Assembly (NCBI GenBank): GCA_027488735.1
Contig: JAIYBB010000011.1
Coordinates: 1-64,000, forward strand
Direction: 5' to 3'
DNA length: 64,000 bases
Source: Comamonadaceae bacterium
GTDB taxonomy: Bacteria; Pseudomonadota; Gammaproteobacteria; Burkholderiales; Burkholderiaceae_C
The notes under the pieces were generated by a model, which was given only the letters and a program-made list of their open reading frames with translations, did not search any database and was not told where the DNA came from. The translations under genes and the position numbers were made by a program. How positions within the stretch are numbered: the first letter of the stretch is position 1; every line of letters begins with the position of its first letter. Shown piece after piece: positions 16,677-24,589 of this stretch.

Positions 16677-18035
16677 ATGTTGAAGAGTCATCAAAATCAA
16701 AAACGACGGAAGTCAGTCTCTGTCCTCCGCACCTCAAAAGTTGCGGCTGCGACGAGTTTGCTCGTAGCGCTCGCTGCAGGGGCAGCTTTTGCTCAGGCGT
16801 TGCCAGCAGCACAAGACAATCCTTCAGCCGTCAGAAACGGCTTGCAGAGCGAAGCGGCAACGATCCTGACGCTGCAAAAGGCCATCGATTTAGCCCTGGA
16901 CAGCAATCTAGACTTGGCTGTCGCAAGGCGGGAAATCGAGGCAACGCAAGGTCAGGTGATCCAGGGGCAAGCTCGCCCCAATCCCGAATTGGCGTACTCA
17001 CTGGAAGACCAGAGGGCAGCGACCCGCACACAAAGTGTGCAGATCAATCTGCCCGTCGAAATGGGTGGCAAGCGCGCCGCCCGTATCACTACGGCAGAGC
17101 GAGGACGCGACATTGCGGTCGAAGAACTGAACTTGCGCCGCGTCGAAATTCGTGCCGCCGTGGTCGCTGCCTTCTTCGAGACTTTGGCGGAACAGGAACG
17201 CGCAGCATTGGCCGGGGCCAGTGTCGATCTGGCAAAACGCGCTACCGATGCTGTTGCCAAACGCGTGGCAGCTGGCAAGGTTTCGCCGGTCGAAGAAACC
17301 AAGGCACGGGTAGCCGAAGCAGGTGTGCGAGTCGAATTGGCACAGGCCCAGAGCGAGCAACGCAATGCTCGGGCACGCTTGGCCAGTTTGCTAGGGGCCA
17401 ACCCACCGCGATTTACTCTCGTGTCGGGCAACGTGGAAGAGCTTCCGGCTGTCCCTTCGCTCGACAACGTCCAGCAGCGCCTGTCCACTTCGCCAACGCT
17501 GCGCCGTATGCAGCTGGAGGTTGAGCGCCGCAGGTCGTTGGTCGATGTAGAGCGCAGCAAACGGATACCCGACGTCACATTCAGCCTAGGGGTGAAACGC
17601 CCCACCGAACTGCAGCGCGATCAACTGCTGTTCGGTGTTTCCGTCCCCTTGCCGCTGTTTGATCGCAATCAGGGGAACTTGTTGGAAGCGTTGAAGCGCG
17701 AAGACAAGGCGCGGGACGAACTCCAAGCTTTGAACATACGAGTCAGCACGGACGTATTGCAAGCCCGCGAGCGGCTGGAATCCATTCGTAGGGAAGTCGA
17801 CGTCTTGCAACAAGATGTTTTACCTGGGGCCAAAAGTGCCTACGACGCGGCCACCGTCGGATTTGAAAACGGCAAGTTCAACTTCTTGGAAGTGCTGGAC
17901 GCACAGCGCACCTACTTTGCCGCCAAGTCTCAATACCTCAAAGCATTGGCTGAGGCGCATCGCACGGCTGCAGACATTGACCGCGTGCTCGGCGAATCTG
18001 GCGCAAATGCTACCCAGCCAGCGAATAAGGAATAA
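16677..18035 (+). CDS. czcC: CzcC, outer-membrane factor of the Co/Zn/Cd efflux pump
   Basis: The protein has 452 residues. A signal peptide (TSLLVALAAGAAFAQA) is followed by the TolC-type repeat: LDLAVARREIEATQGQVIQGQARPNPELAYSLED and, about 190 residues later, DVERSKRIPDVTFSLGVKR...VPLPLFDRNQGN, then VGFENGKFNFLEVLDAQRTYFAAKSQYLKAL. Trimers of this family form the outer-membrane tunnel for CzcBA. It starts at an ATG with GGAG upstream and ends 2 bases before czcB. The product is of normal family length. Confidence 0.92.
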   Translation: MLKSHQNQKRRKSVSVLRTSKVAAATSLLVALAAGAAFAQALPAAQDNPSAVRNGLQSEAATILTLQKAIDLALDSNLDLAVARREIEATQGQVIQGQARPNPELAYSLEDQRAATRTQSVQINLPVEMGGKRAARITTAERGRDIAVEELNLRRVEIRAAVVAAFFETLAEQERAALAGASVDLAKRATDAVAKRVAAGKVSPVEETKARVAEAGVRVELAQAQSEQRNARARLASLLGANPPRFTLVSGNVEELPAVPSLDNVQQRLSTSPTLRRMQLEVERRRSLVDVERSKRIPDVTFSLGVKRPTELQRDQLLFGVSVPLPLFDRNQGNLLEALKREDKARDELQALNIRVSTDVLQARERLESIRREVDVLQQDVLPGAKSAYDAATVGFENGKFNFLEVLDAQRTYFAAKSQYLKALAEAHRTAADIDRVLGESGANATQPANKE

Positions 18036-18037
18036 AC

Positions 18038-19636
18038 ATGAAAATCGATACCAACAAACTGAATGTCAGCAAGAAGCATCTGATCGCCATCGCCGTGATC
18101 GTTGCGACGGGCGTTGTACTGGGCAGCGCCATTCTCGGCGGCAAAGCAACCAAGACAGCCGAAGATGACGGCCACGGTCACGGCAGCCACGTTGAAGCCA
18201 AGGCACACAGTGATGGTGAGCATCACGGCAAGGAGAGTGGAGACAAACACGACCACGACAAGGGTCATGCGGACGGCGAACACCACGAGGCCCCGACCAA
18301 GGGGCCGCATGGAGGCAAGCTGTTCAAGGAGGGGGATTTCGGGCTGGAAGCGTTACTCGCTGAGGAAGGCGGTGAGCCTCGTTTGCGAGTCTGGTTGTAT
18401 GACAAAGGCAAGCCTCTTCCCACCAGCGCTGCAAAGGTCAGCGCGACCATCACGCGTTTGACCGGAGAGAAACAGACACTCAATTTCGCGACTGAAAAAG
18501 ACAGCCTGTTGAGCCGGGAGGTCGTGCCGGAGCCGCACGCGTTCGAGATCAACATCGTTGCCCAGACAGCCAACGAACCCTTCATGTTCGTTCTCAAACA
18601 AGAAGAGGGGAAAGTCGAACTCAGTGATGCGCAAATTAAAGCGGCATCTATTGGCATCGACACAGCAGGGGCTGCACGAATCAAGACAGCCCTGCTAATG
18701 CCGGGGGAAATTCGCTTGAACGAAGACCGGACATCGCACGTTGTCCCGCGCATTGCGGGTGTGGTCGAGAGCGTGCAGGCGAGCTTGGGACAAGCCGTCA
18801 AGAAGGGGCAGGTCCTGGCCGTCATTGCCAGCCCGGCTGCGTCTGAGCAGCGCAGCGAGTTGCAAACAGCGCAAAAGCGCCTGACCTTGGCCAGTACCAC
18901 GTTTGAGCGTGAAAAGCGGCTCTGGGAGCAAAAGATTTCCGCAGAGCAGGACTACCTGCAAGCAGGGCAAGCGCTGCACGAGGCTGAAGTAGCTGTGGCC
19001 AACGCTCAACAGAAGCTCTCCGCTTTGGGCCTAGCCACCGTTTCTAAGGGGGGGCTTAACCGCTTTGAATTGCGTGCGCCCTTCGATGGCTTAGTGATTG
19101 AAAAGCATCTCAGCCTTGGCGAAGCCGTCAAGGAGGATGCTGCCGTGTTTACCGTCTCCGATCTGGGGCAGGTTTGGGCTGAAATCAACGTGCCAGCCAA
19201 GGACTTGCCGCTGGTCAGAGTCGGCGAAAAAGTGACCATCAAGGCCACTGCATTCGATGCCAGCGCTACTGGCGTTATCACCTTTGTTGGGTCGCTGATT
19301 GGCGAACAAACCCGTATGGCCAAAGCCCGAGTGGTCTTGTCCAACCCGAAAGGTGCTTGGCGTCCTGGGCTGTTTGTCAACGTGGAAGTGACCTCCTTAG
19401 AGGCTGACGTACCCGTGACAGTGGCCAGTGATGCCATTCAGACCGTTGGCGACAAGCCGGTCGTATTCCTGAAGGTGAATGGGGGATTCATCGCTCAGCC
19501 TGTGCAGTTGGGCCGCAGTGATGGCAAGCGTGTCGAGGTGTTGCAAGGGCTCAGAGCCGGGGCACCTTATGCGTCGGCAGGCAGTTTTGTCGTGAAGTCA
19601 GAGCTTGGCAAAGCCTCTGCCGAACACACCCATTGA
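18038..19636 (+). CDS. czcB: CzcB, periplasmic membrane-fusion protein
   Basis: The 532-residue protein has an N-terminal anchor (KKHLIAIAVIVATGVVLGSAIL). A strongly His-rich metal-binding region follows (residues about 45-85: DDGHGHGSHVEAKAHSDGEHH, DKHDHDKGHADGEHH). Next comes a CzcB-specific N-terminal domain starting G-P-H-G-G-K-L-F. The hairpin and barrel-sandwich parts follow (VVPRIAGVVESVQASLGQAVKKGQVLAVIASP, ...FELRAPFDGLVIEKHLSLGEAV). It bridges CzcA and CzcC and may deliver metal. AAGGA precedes the ATG. The gene after czcA is a free-standing relative of its N-terminal domain. Confidence 0.92.
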   Translation: MKIDTNKLNVSKKHLIAIAVIVATGVVLGSAILGGKATKTAEDDGHGHGSHVEAKAHSDGEHHGKESGDKHDHDKGHADGEHHEAPTKGPHGGKLFKEGDFGLEALLAEEGGEPRLRVWLYDKGKPLPTSAAKVSATITRLTGEKQTLNFATEKDSLLSREVVPEPHAFEINIVAQTANEPFMFVLKQEEGKVELSDAQIKAASIGIDTAGAARIKTALLMPGEIRLNEDRTSHVVPRIAGVVESVQASLGQAVKKGQVLAVIASPAASEQRSELQTAQKRLTLASTTFEREKRLWEQKISAEQDYLQAGQALHEAEVAVANAQQKLSALGLATVSKGGLNRFELRAPFDGLVIEKHLSLGEAVKEDAAVFTVSDLGQVWAEINVPAKDLPLVRVGEKVTIKATAFDASATGVITFVGSLIGEQTRMAKARVVLSNPKGAWRPGLFVNVEVTSLEADVPVTVASDAIQTVGDKPVVFLKVNGGFIAQPVQLGRSDGKRVEVLQGLRAGAPYASAGSFVVKSELGKASAEHTH

Positions 19637-19652
19637 TACCGGAGCGACATAC

Positions 19653-22600
19653 ATGTTTGAAAAACTTATTCGCGCAGCCATTGAGCACCGATGGTTGGTG
19701 TTGCTGGCGGTCTTTGGTATGGCTGCCATCGGCGTGTTCAACTACCAAAAGTTACCTATCGATGCCGTCCCGGACATCACCAATGTCCAAGTGCAGATTA
19801 ACACCCAAGCGCCGGGATATTCCCCTCTGGAAACCGAGCAGCGGGTGACTTACCCGATTGAAACCGTGATGGCGGGTCTTCCCAATCTGGAGCAGACCCG
19901 TTCCTTGTCTCGCTACGGGCTGTCGCAAGTGACTGTGATCTTCAAGGACGGCACCGACATCTACTTCGCGCGCCAGTTGGTCAATGAACGCATCCAGGAG
20001 GCCCGCGACAAACTGCCTCCCGGAATCACTCCTGCGATGGGGCCCATATCGACAGGCTTGGGTGAGATTTACCTCTGGACAGTCGAGGCCAAGGATGGTG
20101 CGAAAAAACCTGATGGCCAGCCCTACACGGCCACCGATCTGCGCGAGATTCAAGACTGGATCATCAAGCCACAGTTGCGCAATGTGCCCGGCGTGACGGA
20201 AATCAATTCGATTGGTGGTTTTGCAAAGGAATACCAAATCTCACCGATACCCGAGCGACTGGCCTCGTTGGGCGTCACCCTGCAGGACATTGTGACGGCT
20301 CTGGATCGCAACAACGGCAACGTGGGCGCAGGTTATATCGAAAAGCGAGGTGAGCAGTACCTAATTCGAGCCCCCGGGCAGGTTAAGACACTTGAGGACA
20401 TCGGCAATGTCATCCTCAGCAGTGCGGGTGGCGTGCCGATTCGGGTGCGTGATGTTGCCGAGGTCGGCATCGGACGTGAACTTCGCACCGGTGCTGCTAC
20501 TGACAACGGCCGTGAAGTGGTGCTGGGCACCGTCTTCATGCTCATCGGTCAAAACAGCCGAACGGTATCAACAGCCGTCGACAAGAAGATGATCGAGGTC
20601 AACCGCAGCCTGCCCGAGGGTGTACATGCGGTGACCGTCTACGACCGCACCGTCCTGGTGGATAAGGCCATCAACACGGTCAAAAAGAACTTGTTAGAAG
20701 GCGCGATCCTGGTGATCGTGATCCTGTTCTTGTTCCTCGGCAACATCCGCGCCGCCATCATCACGGCCACCGTGATTCCCTTATCGATGCTGTTCACCTT
20801 CACAGGAATGGTGAGCTACAAGGTCAGCGCTAATTTAATGAGCCTCGGCGCACTGGACTTCGGCATCATCATTGATGGTGCGGTGGTGATCGTCGAAAAC
20901 TGTGTTCGCCGTCTTGCCCATGCGCAAGCTCACTACGGCAGGCCATTGACTCGGGCGGAACGTTTTCACGAGGTTTTCCTTGCATCCAAGGAATCACGTC
21001 GCCCGCTGCTATTTGGGCAGTTGATCATCATGGTGGTGTACTTGCCCATCTTTGCCCTGACCGGCGTCGAAGGAAAGATGTTTCATCCGATGGCGTTCAC
21101 GGTGGTGGCGGCGCTTGTGGGAGCCATGATTTTGTCGGTGACCTTCATTCCGGCTGCGGTCGCACTGTTCATTGGCAACCGTGTCAGCGAAAAGGAAAAC
21201 TTCTTGATGGTGCAAGCCAAGCGCTGGTACGGTCCCTTGCTAGATCGCGTGATGGCAGCCAAGGCTGTTGTGTTGGCTGCCGCAGCCGTGGCAGTGGTGT
21301 TGTGCGGTTTGATCGCAACGCGCATGGGCAGTGAGTTCGTGCCCAGCTTGAACGAAGGAGACTTCGCTATTCAGGCCTTGCGCATTCCTGGCACCAGTTT
21401 GTCGCAATCGGTGGCGATGCAGCAGCAACTGGAAGCAACGCTGAAAGCCAAATTTCCAGAGATCGACCGTGTCTTTGCGCGCACTGGAACGGCGGAAATT
21501 GCCTCCGACCCCATGCCGCCGAACATTTCTGATGGCTACATCATGCTCAAGCCAATGTCTGAGTGGCCCGAGCCGCGGAAGTCTCGTGACGAGTTGCTGG
21601 CCGCCGTGCAGGAGGTCGTGGGCAAGATACCGGGTAACAACTACGAGTTCTCCCAGCCGATCCAACTTCGATTCAACGAACTCATCTCGGGGGTGAGAAG
21701 CGACGTGGCGGTGAAGATCTTCGGGGACGACATGGACGTCTTGAACAAGACAGCCGAAGAGGTTTCGTCCAAGTTGCAAAAAATCCCTGGTGCGTCAGAA
21801 GTCAAGGTGGAGCAGACGACCGGATTACCGATGCTCACAGTCAACATTGATCGTCAGAAGTCCGCGCGCTACGGGCTAAACGTGGCTGATATTCAGGATG
21901 CAGTGGCCACGGCCATCGGGGGGCGTGAGGCCGGTACGTTGTTTGAAGGTGACCGTCGATTCGACATCCTTGTTCGTTTGCCAGAGTCCTTGCGCAACGA
22001 CCTTGAGAGCATGAAACGTTTGCCGATTCCTTTGCCACGCGGTTCGGGCGGCGTCGAAGGACGAACCAATTTCATCCAACTGGCCGAAGTGGCTAGCTTC
22101 GAGCTGGCACCGGGGCCTAATCAGGTTAGCCGCGAGAACGGCAAGCGTCGCATTGTGGTGAGTGCAAACGTGCGTGGCCGTGATGTCGGTTCCTTTGTGG
22201 CCGACGCGGAAGCTGCTTTGGCGCAGGTCAAGATTCCCGCAGGCTACTGGACGAGCTGGGGTGGCACATTTGAAAACCTGCAGTCCGCGACACAGCGATT
22301 GCAAATCGTCGTCCCTGTGTCGTTGCTCCTGGTCTTCGTGTTGCTGTTTGCAATGTTCGGCAACGTCAAGGATGGCCTGCTGGTATTTACCGGCATTCCA
22401 TTTGCGTTGACCGGCGGCATTTTGGCGCTGTGGCTGCGTGACATTCCAATGTCGATTTCCGCCGCAGTGGGTTTTATCGCCCTGTCAGGTGTTGCAGTGC
22501 TCAATGGCCTCGTGATGATTTCTTACATCCGCAGCTTGCGAGAAGAGGGAGCCCAATTGGACGCAGCCATCCGTGAGGGAGCGTTGACTCGTTTGCGCCC

Positions 22601-22847
22601 TGTATTGATGACAGCCTTGGTGGCATCGTTGGGCTTCATTCCAATGGCAATCGCCACGGGAACCGGCGCGGAGGTACAGCGTCCTTTGGCCACCGTGGTG
22701 ATTGGCGGCATCCTGTCCTCCACATTGCTGACGCTGCTCGTGCTTCCGATTCTGTATCGGCTGGCCCATCGTCCGGACGAGGAATTGGAGGACGTCACTG
22801 CCGAACCGGTGCATCCGCAGGCTGCGGCTGCTTCGCAGAATTCATAA
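19653..22847 (+). CDS. czcA: CzcA, RND transporter for Co/Zn/Cd efflux
   Basis: Translation from the ATG at 19653 (CGGAG upstream) gives 1064 residues and places the proton-relay residues at D402, D408 and E415 in LDFGIIIDGAVVIVEN, the same numbers as in Cupriavidus CzcA; the in-frame ATG at 19605 would lie inside czcB. This motif is the HME1 signature for Zn/Co/Cd. Transmembrane blocks and the two large periplasmic loops are in normal order, and the end (GTGAEVQRPLATVVIGGILSSTLLTLLVLPILYRL) is intact. It exchanges protons for periplasmic or cytoplasmic divalent metals. Confidence 0.95.
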   Translation: MFEKLIRAAIEHRWLVLLAVFGMAAIGVFNYQKLPIDAVPDITNVQVQINTQAPGYSPLETEQRVTYPIETVMAGLPNLEQTRSLSRYGLSQVTVIFKDGTDIYFARQLVNERIQEARDKLPPGITPAMGPISTGLGEIYLWTVEAKDGAKKPDGQPYTATDLREIQDWIIKPQLRNVPGVTEINSIGGFAKEYQISPIPERLASLGVTLQDIVTALDRNNGNVGAGYIEKRGEQYLIRAPGQVKTLEDIGNVILSSAGGVPIRVRDVAEVGIGRELRTGAATDNGREVVLGTVFMLIGQNSRTVSTAVDKKMIEVNRSLPEGVHAVTVYDRTVLVDKAINTVKKNLLEGAILVIVILFLFLGNIRAAIITATVIPLSMLFTFTGMVSYKVSANLMSLGALDFGIIIDGAVVIVENCVRRLAHAQAHYGRPLTRAERFHEVFLASKESRRPLLFGQLIIMVVYLPIFALTGVEGKMFHPMAFTVVAALVGAMILSVTFIPAAVALFIGNRVSEKENFLMVQAKRWYGPLLDRVMAAKAVVLAAAAVAVVLCGLIATRMGSEFVPSLNEGDFAIQALRIPGTSLSQSVAMQQQLEATLKAKFPEIDRVFARTGTAEIASDPMPPNISDGYIMLKPMSEWPEPRKSRDELLAAVQEVVGKIPGNNYEFSQPIQLRFNELISGVRSDVAVKIFGDDMDVLNKTAEEVSSKLQKIPGASEVKVEQTTGLPMLTVNIDRQKSARYGLNVADIQDAVATAIGGREAGTLFEGDRRFDILVRLPESLRNDLESMKRLPIPLPRGSGGVEGRTNFIQLAEVASFELAPGPNQVSRENGKRRIVVSANVRGRDVGSFVADAEAALAQVKIPAGYWTSWGGTFENLQSATQRLQIVVPVSLLLVFVLLFAMFGNVKDGLLVFTGIPFALTGGILALWLRDIPMSISAAVGFIALSGVAVLNGLVMISYIRSLREEGAQLDAAIREGALTRLRPVLMTALVASLGFIPMAIATGTGAEVQRPLATVVIGGILSSTLLTLLVLPILYRLAHRPDEELEDVTAEPVHPQAAAASQNS

Positions 22848-22896
22848 GCCAGTCTTTAGATCTGATTCTTAACCTGTACTTTTGAAAGGAAAACTC

Positions 22897-23280
22897 ATGA
22901 AACTGATTTCGACCACCTTCGCTTTGATGTTGATGGCATCAGGCGTCGTATTTGCTGCGGACAAACATGACCATGGTCATGGAGACAAGCCTCTCCATGG
23001 AGGTTTGGTCACGGAAATCAAGGATATGGACTACGAGCTCGTGGCCAAGCCCGATGTGCTTCAGTTGTACGTGCGAGATCACGGGAAACCAGTTGATGTC
23101 AGCAGGGCAACAGCAAAAATCACTTTGCTCTCAGGTAGCGACAAGCAAGAGATTGATTTGAAACCATCGGGTGACAAGCTTGAAGAAAAAGGCAGTTTTA
23201 AAGTCGCGCCCGGTACGAAGGTTGTCGCGCAGGTGAATCTTGCAAGCAAGGCAGCGACGGCACGATTTGTTCTGAAGTGA
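22897..23280 (+). CDS. Periplasmic protein related to the CzcB N-terminal domain
   Basis: The 127-residue protein starts at the ATG after AAAGGA (an upstream in-frame TTG at 22882 is less likely). A signal peptide (MKLISTTFALMLMASGVVFA) is followed by a short His run (DKHDHGHGDKPLHGG). The rest parallels residues about 85-165 of CzcB: HGG-L, then D(Y/F)-x-x-E, then LRVWLYDKGKP versus LQLYVRDHGKP, then AKVSATITRLTG versus ATAKITLLSG. It therefore looks like a secreted copy of the CzcB metal-binding domain, perhaps a soluble metal chaperone or buffer for the pump (inference). It is the last gene of the czc run before a 135-base gap. Confidence 0.75.
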   Translation: MKLISTTFALMLMASGVVFAADKHDHGHGDKPLHGGLVTEIKDMDYELVAKPDVLQLYVRDHGKPVDVSRATAKITLLSGSDKQEIDLKPSGDKLEEKGSFKVAPGTKVVAQVNLASKAATARFVLK

Positions 23281-23415
23281 CGTAAGGGCGGAGAACGACC
23301 TTCTTGGCACTTCTTTGCATTGCCCTAGCGAGTGCGAATGTTTCGAAAAATTGTGATGAGATCCGTTGGTTGGCCTTAGCGGCCTTGTAAGGCGTTCTTG
23401 AAAGAGGAAAGATAA

Positions 23416-23709
23416 ATGAGTATTTTTGACAGACTTTTCGGTGGTCATCAGGGTGGCGGCCACCATGGTGGGGCGCATCACGGTGATCGCCACGGCTATG
23501 GCGGTGGGTACGGAAGCGGCGGACCTCCAACCAGCGGAGGAGGCAACGCCGGCGTTGCATGCCCGAACTGCAAGGCGCTGAACGCGCTAGGGGCTCGTTT
23601 CTGCCAGCAGTGCGGAACTACGTTGGTTCCTTCTGCGTGCACGCAATGCGGAACGACCCTGCAAGCGTGGGCGAAGTTCTGTGCTCATTGCGGAAAGGCA
23701 GCGACTTGA
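23416..23709 (+). CDS. Small Gly/His-rich double zinc-ribbon protein
   Basis: The 97-residue protein has AGAGGA upstream of the ATG. The N-terminus starts MSIFDRLFGG and becomes a Gly/His tract (HQGGGHHGGAHHGDRHGYGGG). The C-terminal half has two zinc-ribbon knuckle sets: C-P-N-C...F-C-Q-Q-C-G and C-T-Q-C-G...F-C-A-H-C-G. There is no signal peptide, so it is probably cytoplasmic. It could buffer zinc or serve as an adaptor; the family role is not known to me. Its location in the czc island suggests a link to metal homeostasis. Confidence 0.7.
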   Translation: MSIFDRLFGGHQGGGHHGGAHHGDRHGYGGGYGSGGPPTSGGGNAGVACPNCKALNALGARFCQQCGTTLVPSACTQCGTTLQAWAKFCAHCGKAAT

Positions 23710-24004
23710 CGGAACCATCTTTGTAGGCGACAACTTTTCGGTGTCGCTTGCACTGACTTGGCCTGTGAAAGTTCCTGTCATGCATGATTTGATGAATTTG
23801 ATGATCAAGTTAAGGAGCGTCTGCTTTAACCTCTTCGAGATGTGCTGATGCCACCAATTCGAATCGCTGCGCAGGTTCAGGCCGCTGGCTGCTGATGCAC
23901 TTTTGACTACCGGATATTCACGCAGCCGTATGCCCCTTCAAGTTGCACTGGCCGCCGTCACATGCGGTGCCAAGCATCGATGTCCTCGAAATTGAAAAGT
24001 AGTA
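23710..24004. other. Gene-free gap between zinc-ribbon gene and lspA
   Basis: About 295 bases with no convincing coding frame on either strand, no strong hairpin with a T-run and no recognisable promoter hexamers. It may hold a decayed remnant or the lspA promoter. Confidence 0.4.
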
Positions 24005-24481
24005 ATGACGTATCCGAATCGCAAATCCTATTGGTATTCCGTGGCGTTCATCGTGCTTGCAATCGACCAAGCCACTAAGAGTCTCATTGATCTGACCACG
24101 CCGCTGGGCTGGTCACTTGAAGTGACACCGTTTTTCAATCTGGTCCATGTTCTGAACCCGGGCGCGGCTTTTAGCTTTCTGGCTGGCGCCGGAGGTTGGC
24201 AGCGCTGGTTCTTCCTTGCGATCGCACTGGGGGCTTCAATATGGTTGGCCTGGATGCTGAGCAAACCGGTGCGCCGTCTTGAGGCCTTGGCGTACAGCCT
24301 GATCTTAGGCGGTGCCGTCGGCAATGGCTTTGACCGCGTCGCACGCGGGCAGGTCGTCGACTATCTGGACTTTCACTTGCGTGGTACGCACTGGCCTGCG
24401 TTCAACATCGCCGACGTGGCGATCACGGGAGGAGTTGTTGCGCTAATAGCAGTTTCATTTCTTGAGGAACATCAGAAGTGA
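24005..24481 (+). CDS. lspA: Lipoprotein signal peptidase (signal peptidase II), metal-island copy
   Basis: The 158-residue protein has four membrane segments. The conserved boxes are IDQATKSLI, FFNLVHVLNPGAAFSF, and the two catalytic Asp regions GNGFDRVARGQVVDYLDF and FNIADVAITGG. LspA removes the signal peptide of prolipoproteins at the inner membrane. Copies of lspA are a known passenger of cad/pbr metal-resistance islands in betaproteobacteria (for example pbrC). It is unlikely to be the housekeeping copy, which normally follows ileS. The start has a weak ribosome binding site. Confidence 0.9.
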   Translation: MTYPNRKSYWYSVAFIVLAIDQATKSLIDLTTPLGWSLEVTPFFNLVHVLNPGAAFSFLAGAGGWQRWFFLAIALGASIWLAWMLSKPVRRLEALAYSLILGGAVGNGFDRVARGQVVDYLDFHLRGTHWPAFNIADVAITGGVVALIAVSFLEEHQK

Positions 24482-24572
24482 CCTATCGCTTTCTTCACGG
24501 ACATGCGACTGCTCAGGATTGCAGTTTCCGCTTGGTCAATACACAAGCAAGTCAAATTCTCTAGGAGAATAA

Positions 24573-24589
24573 AAACTCATTTTGAGTTG
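24573..24589 (-). terminator. Weak terminator overlapping the cusA stop
   Basis: On the - strand AACTC and GAGTT form a 5 bp stem around five bases and are followed by TTTTTATT. The stem spans the stop codon of cusA. Short stem, so only a possible terminator. Confidence 0.4.

Noticed and set aside
16649..17524. Arg/Gly/Ser-rich ORF overlapping the start of czcC
   Set aside because: It has no family pattern, is read out of frame with the clear CzcC protein, and shows out-of-frame codon character.
13304..24481. Transposon ends flanking the Cd/Zn island
   Set aside because: No transposase gene and no convincing terminal inverted repeats were found near 13300 or 24500, so the island is not annotated as a defined transposon.
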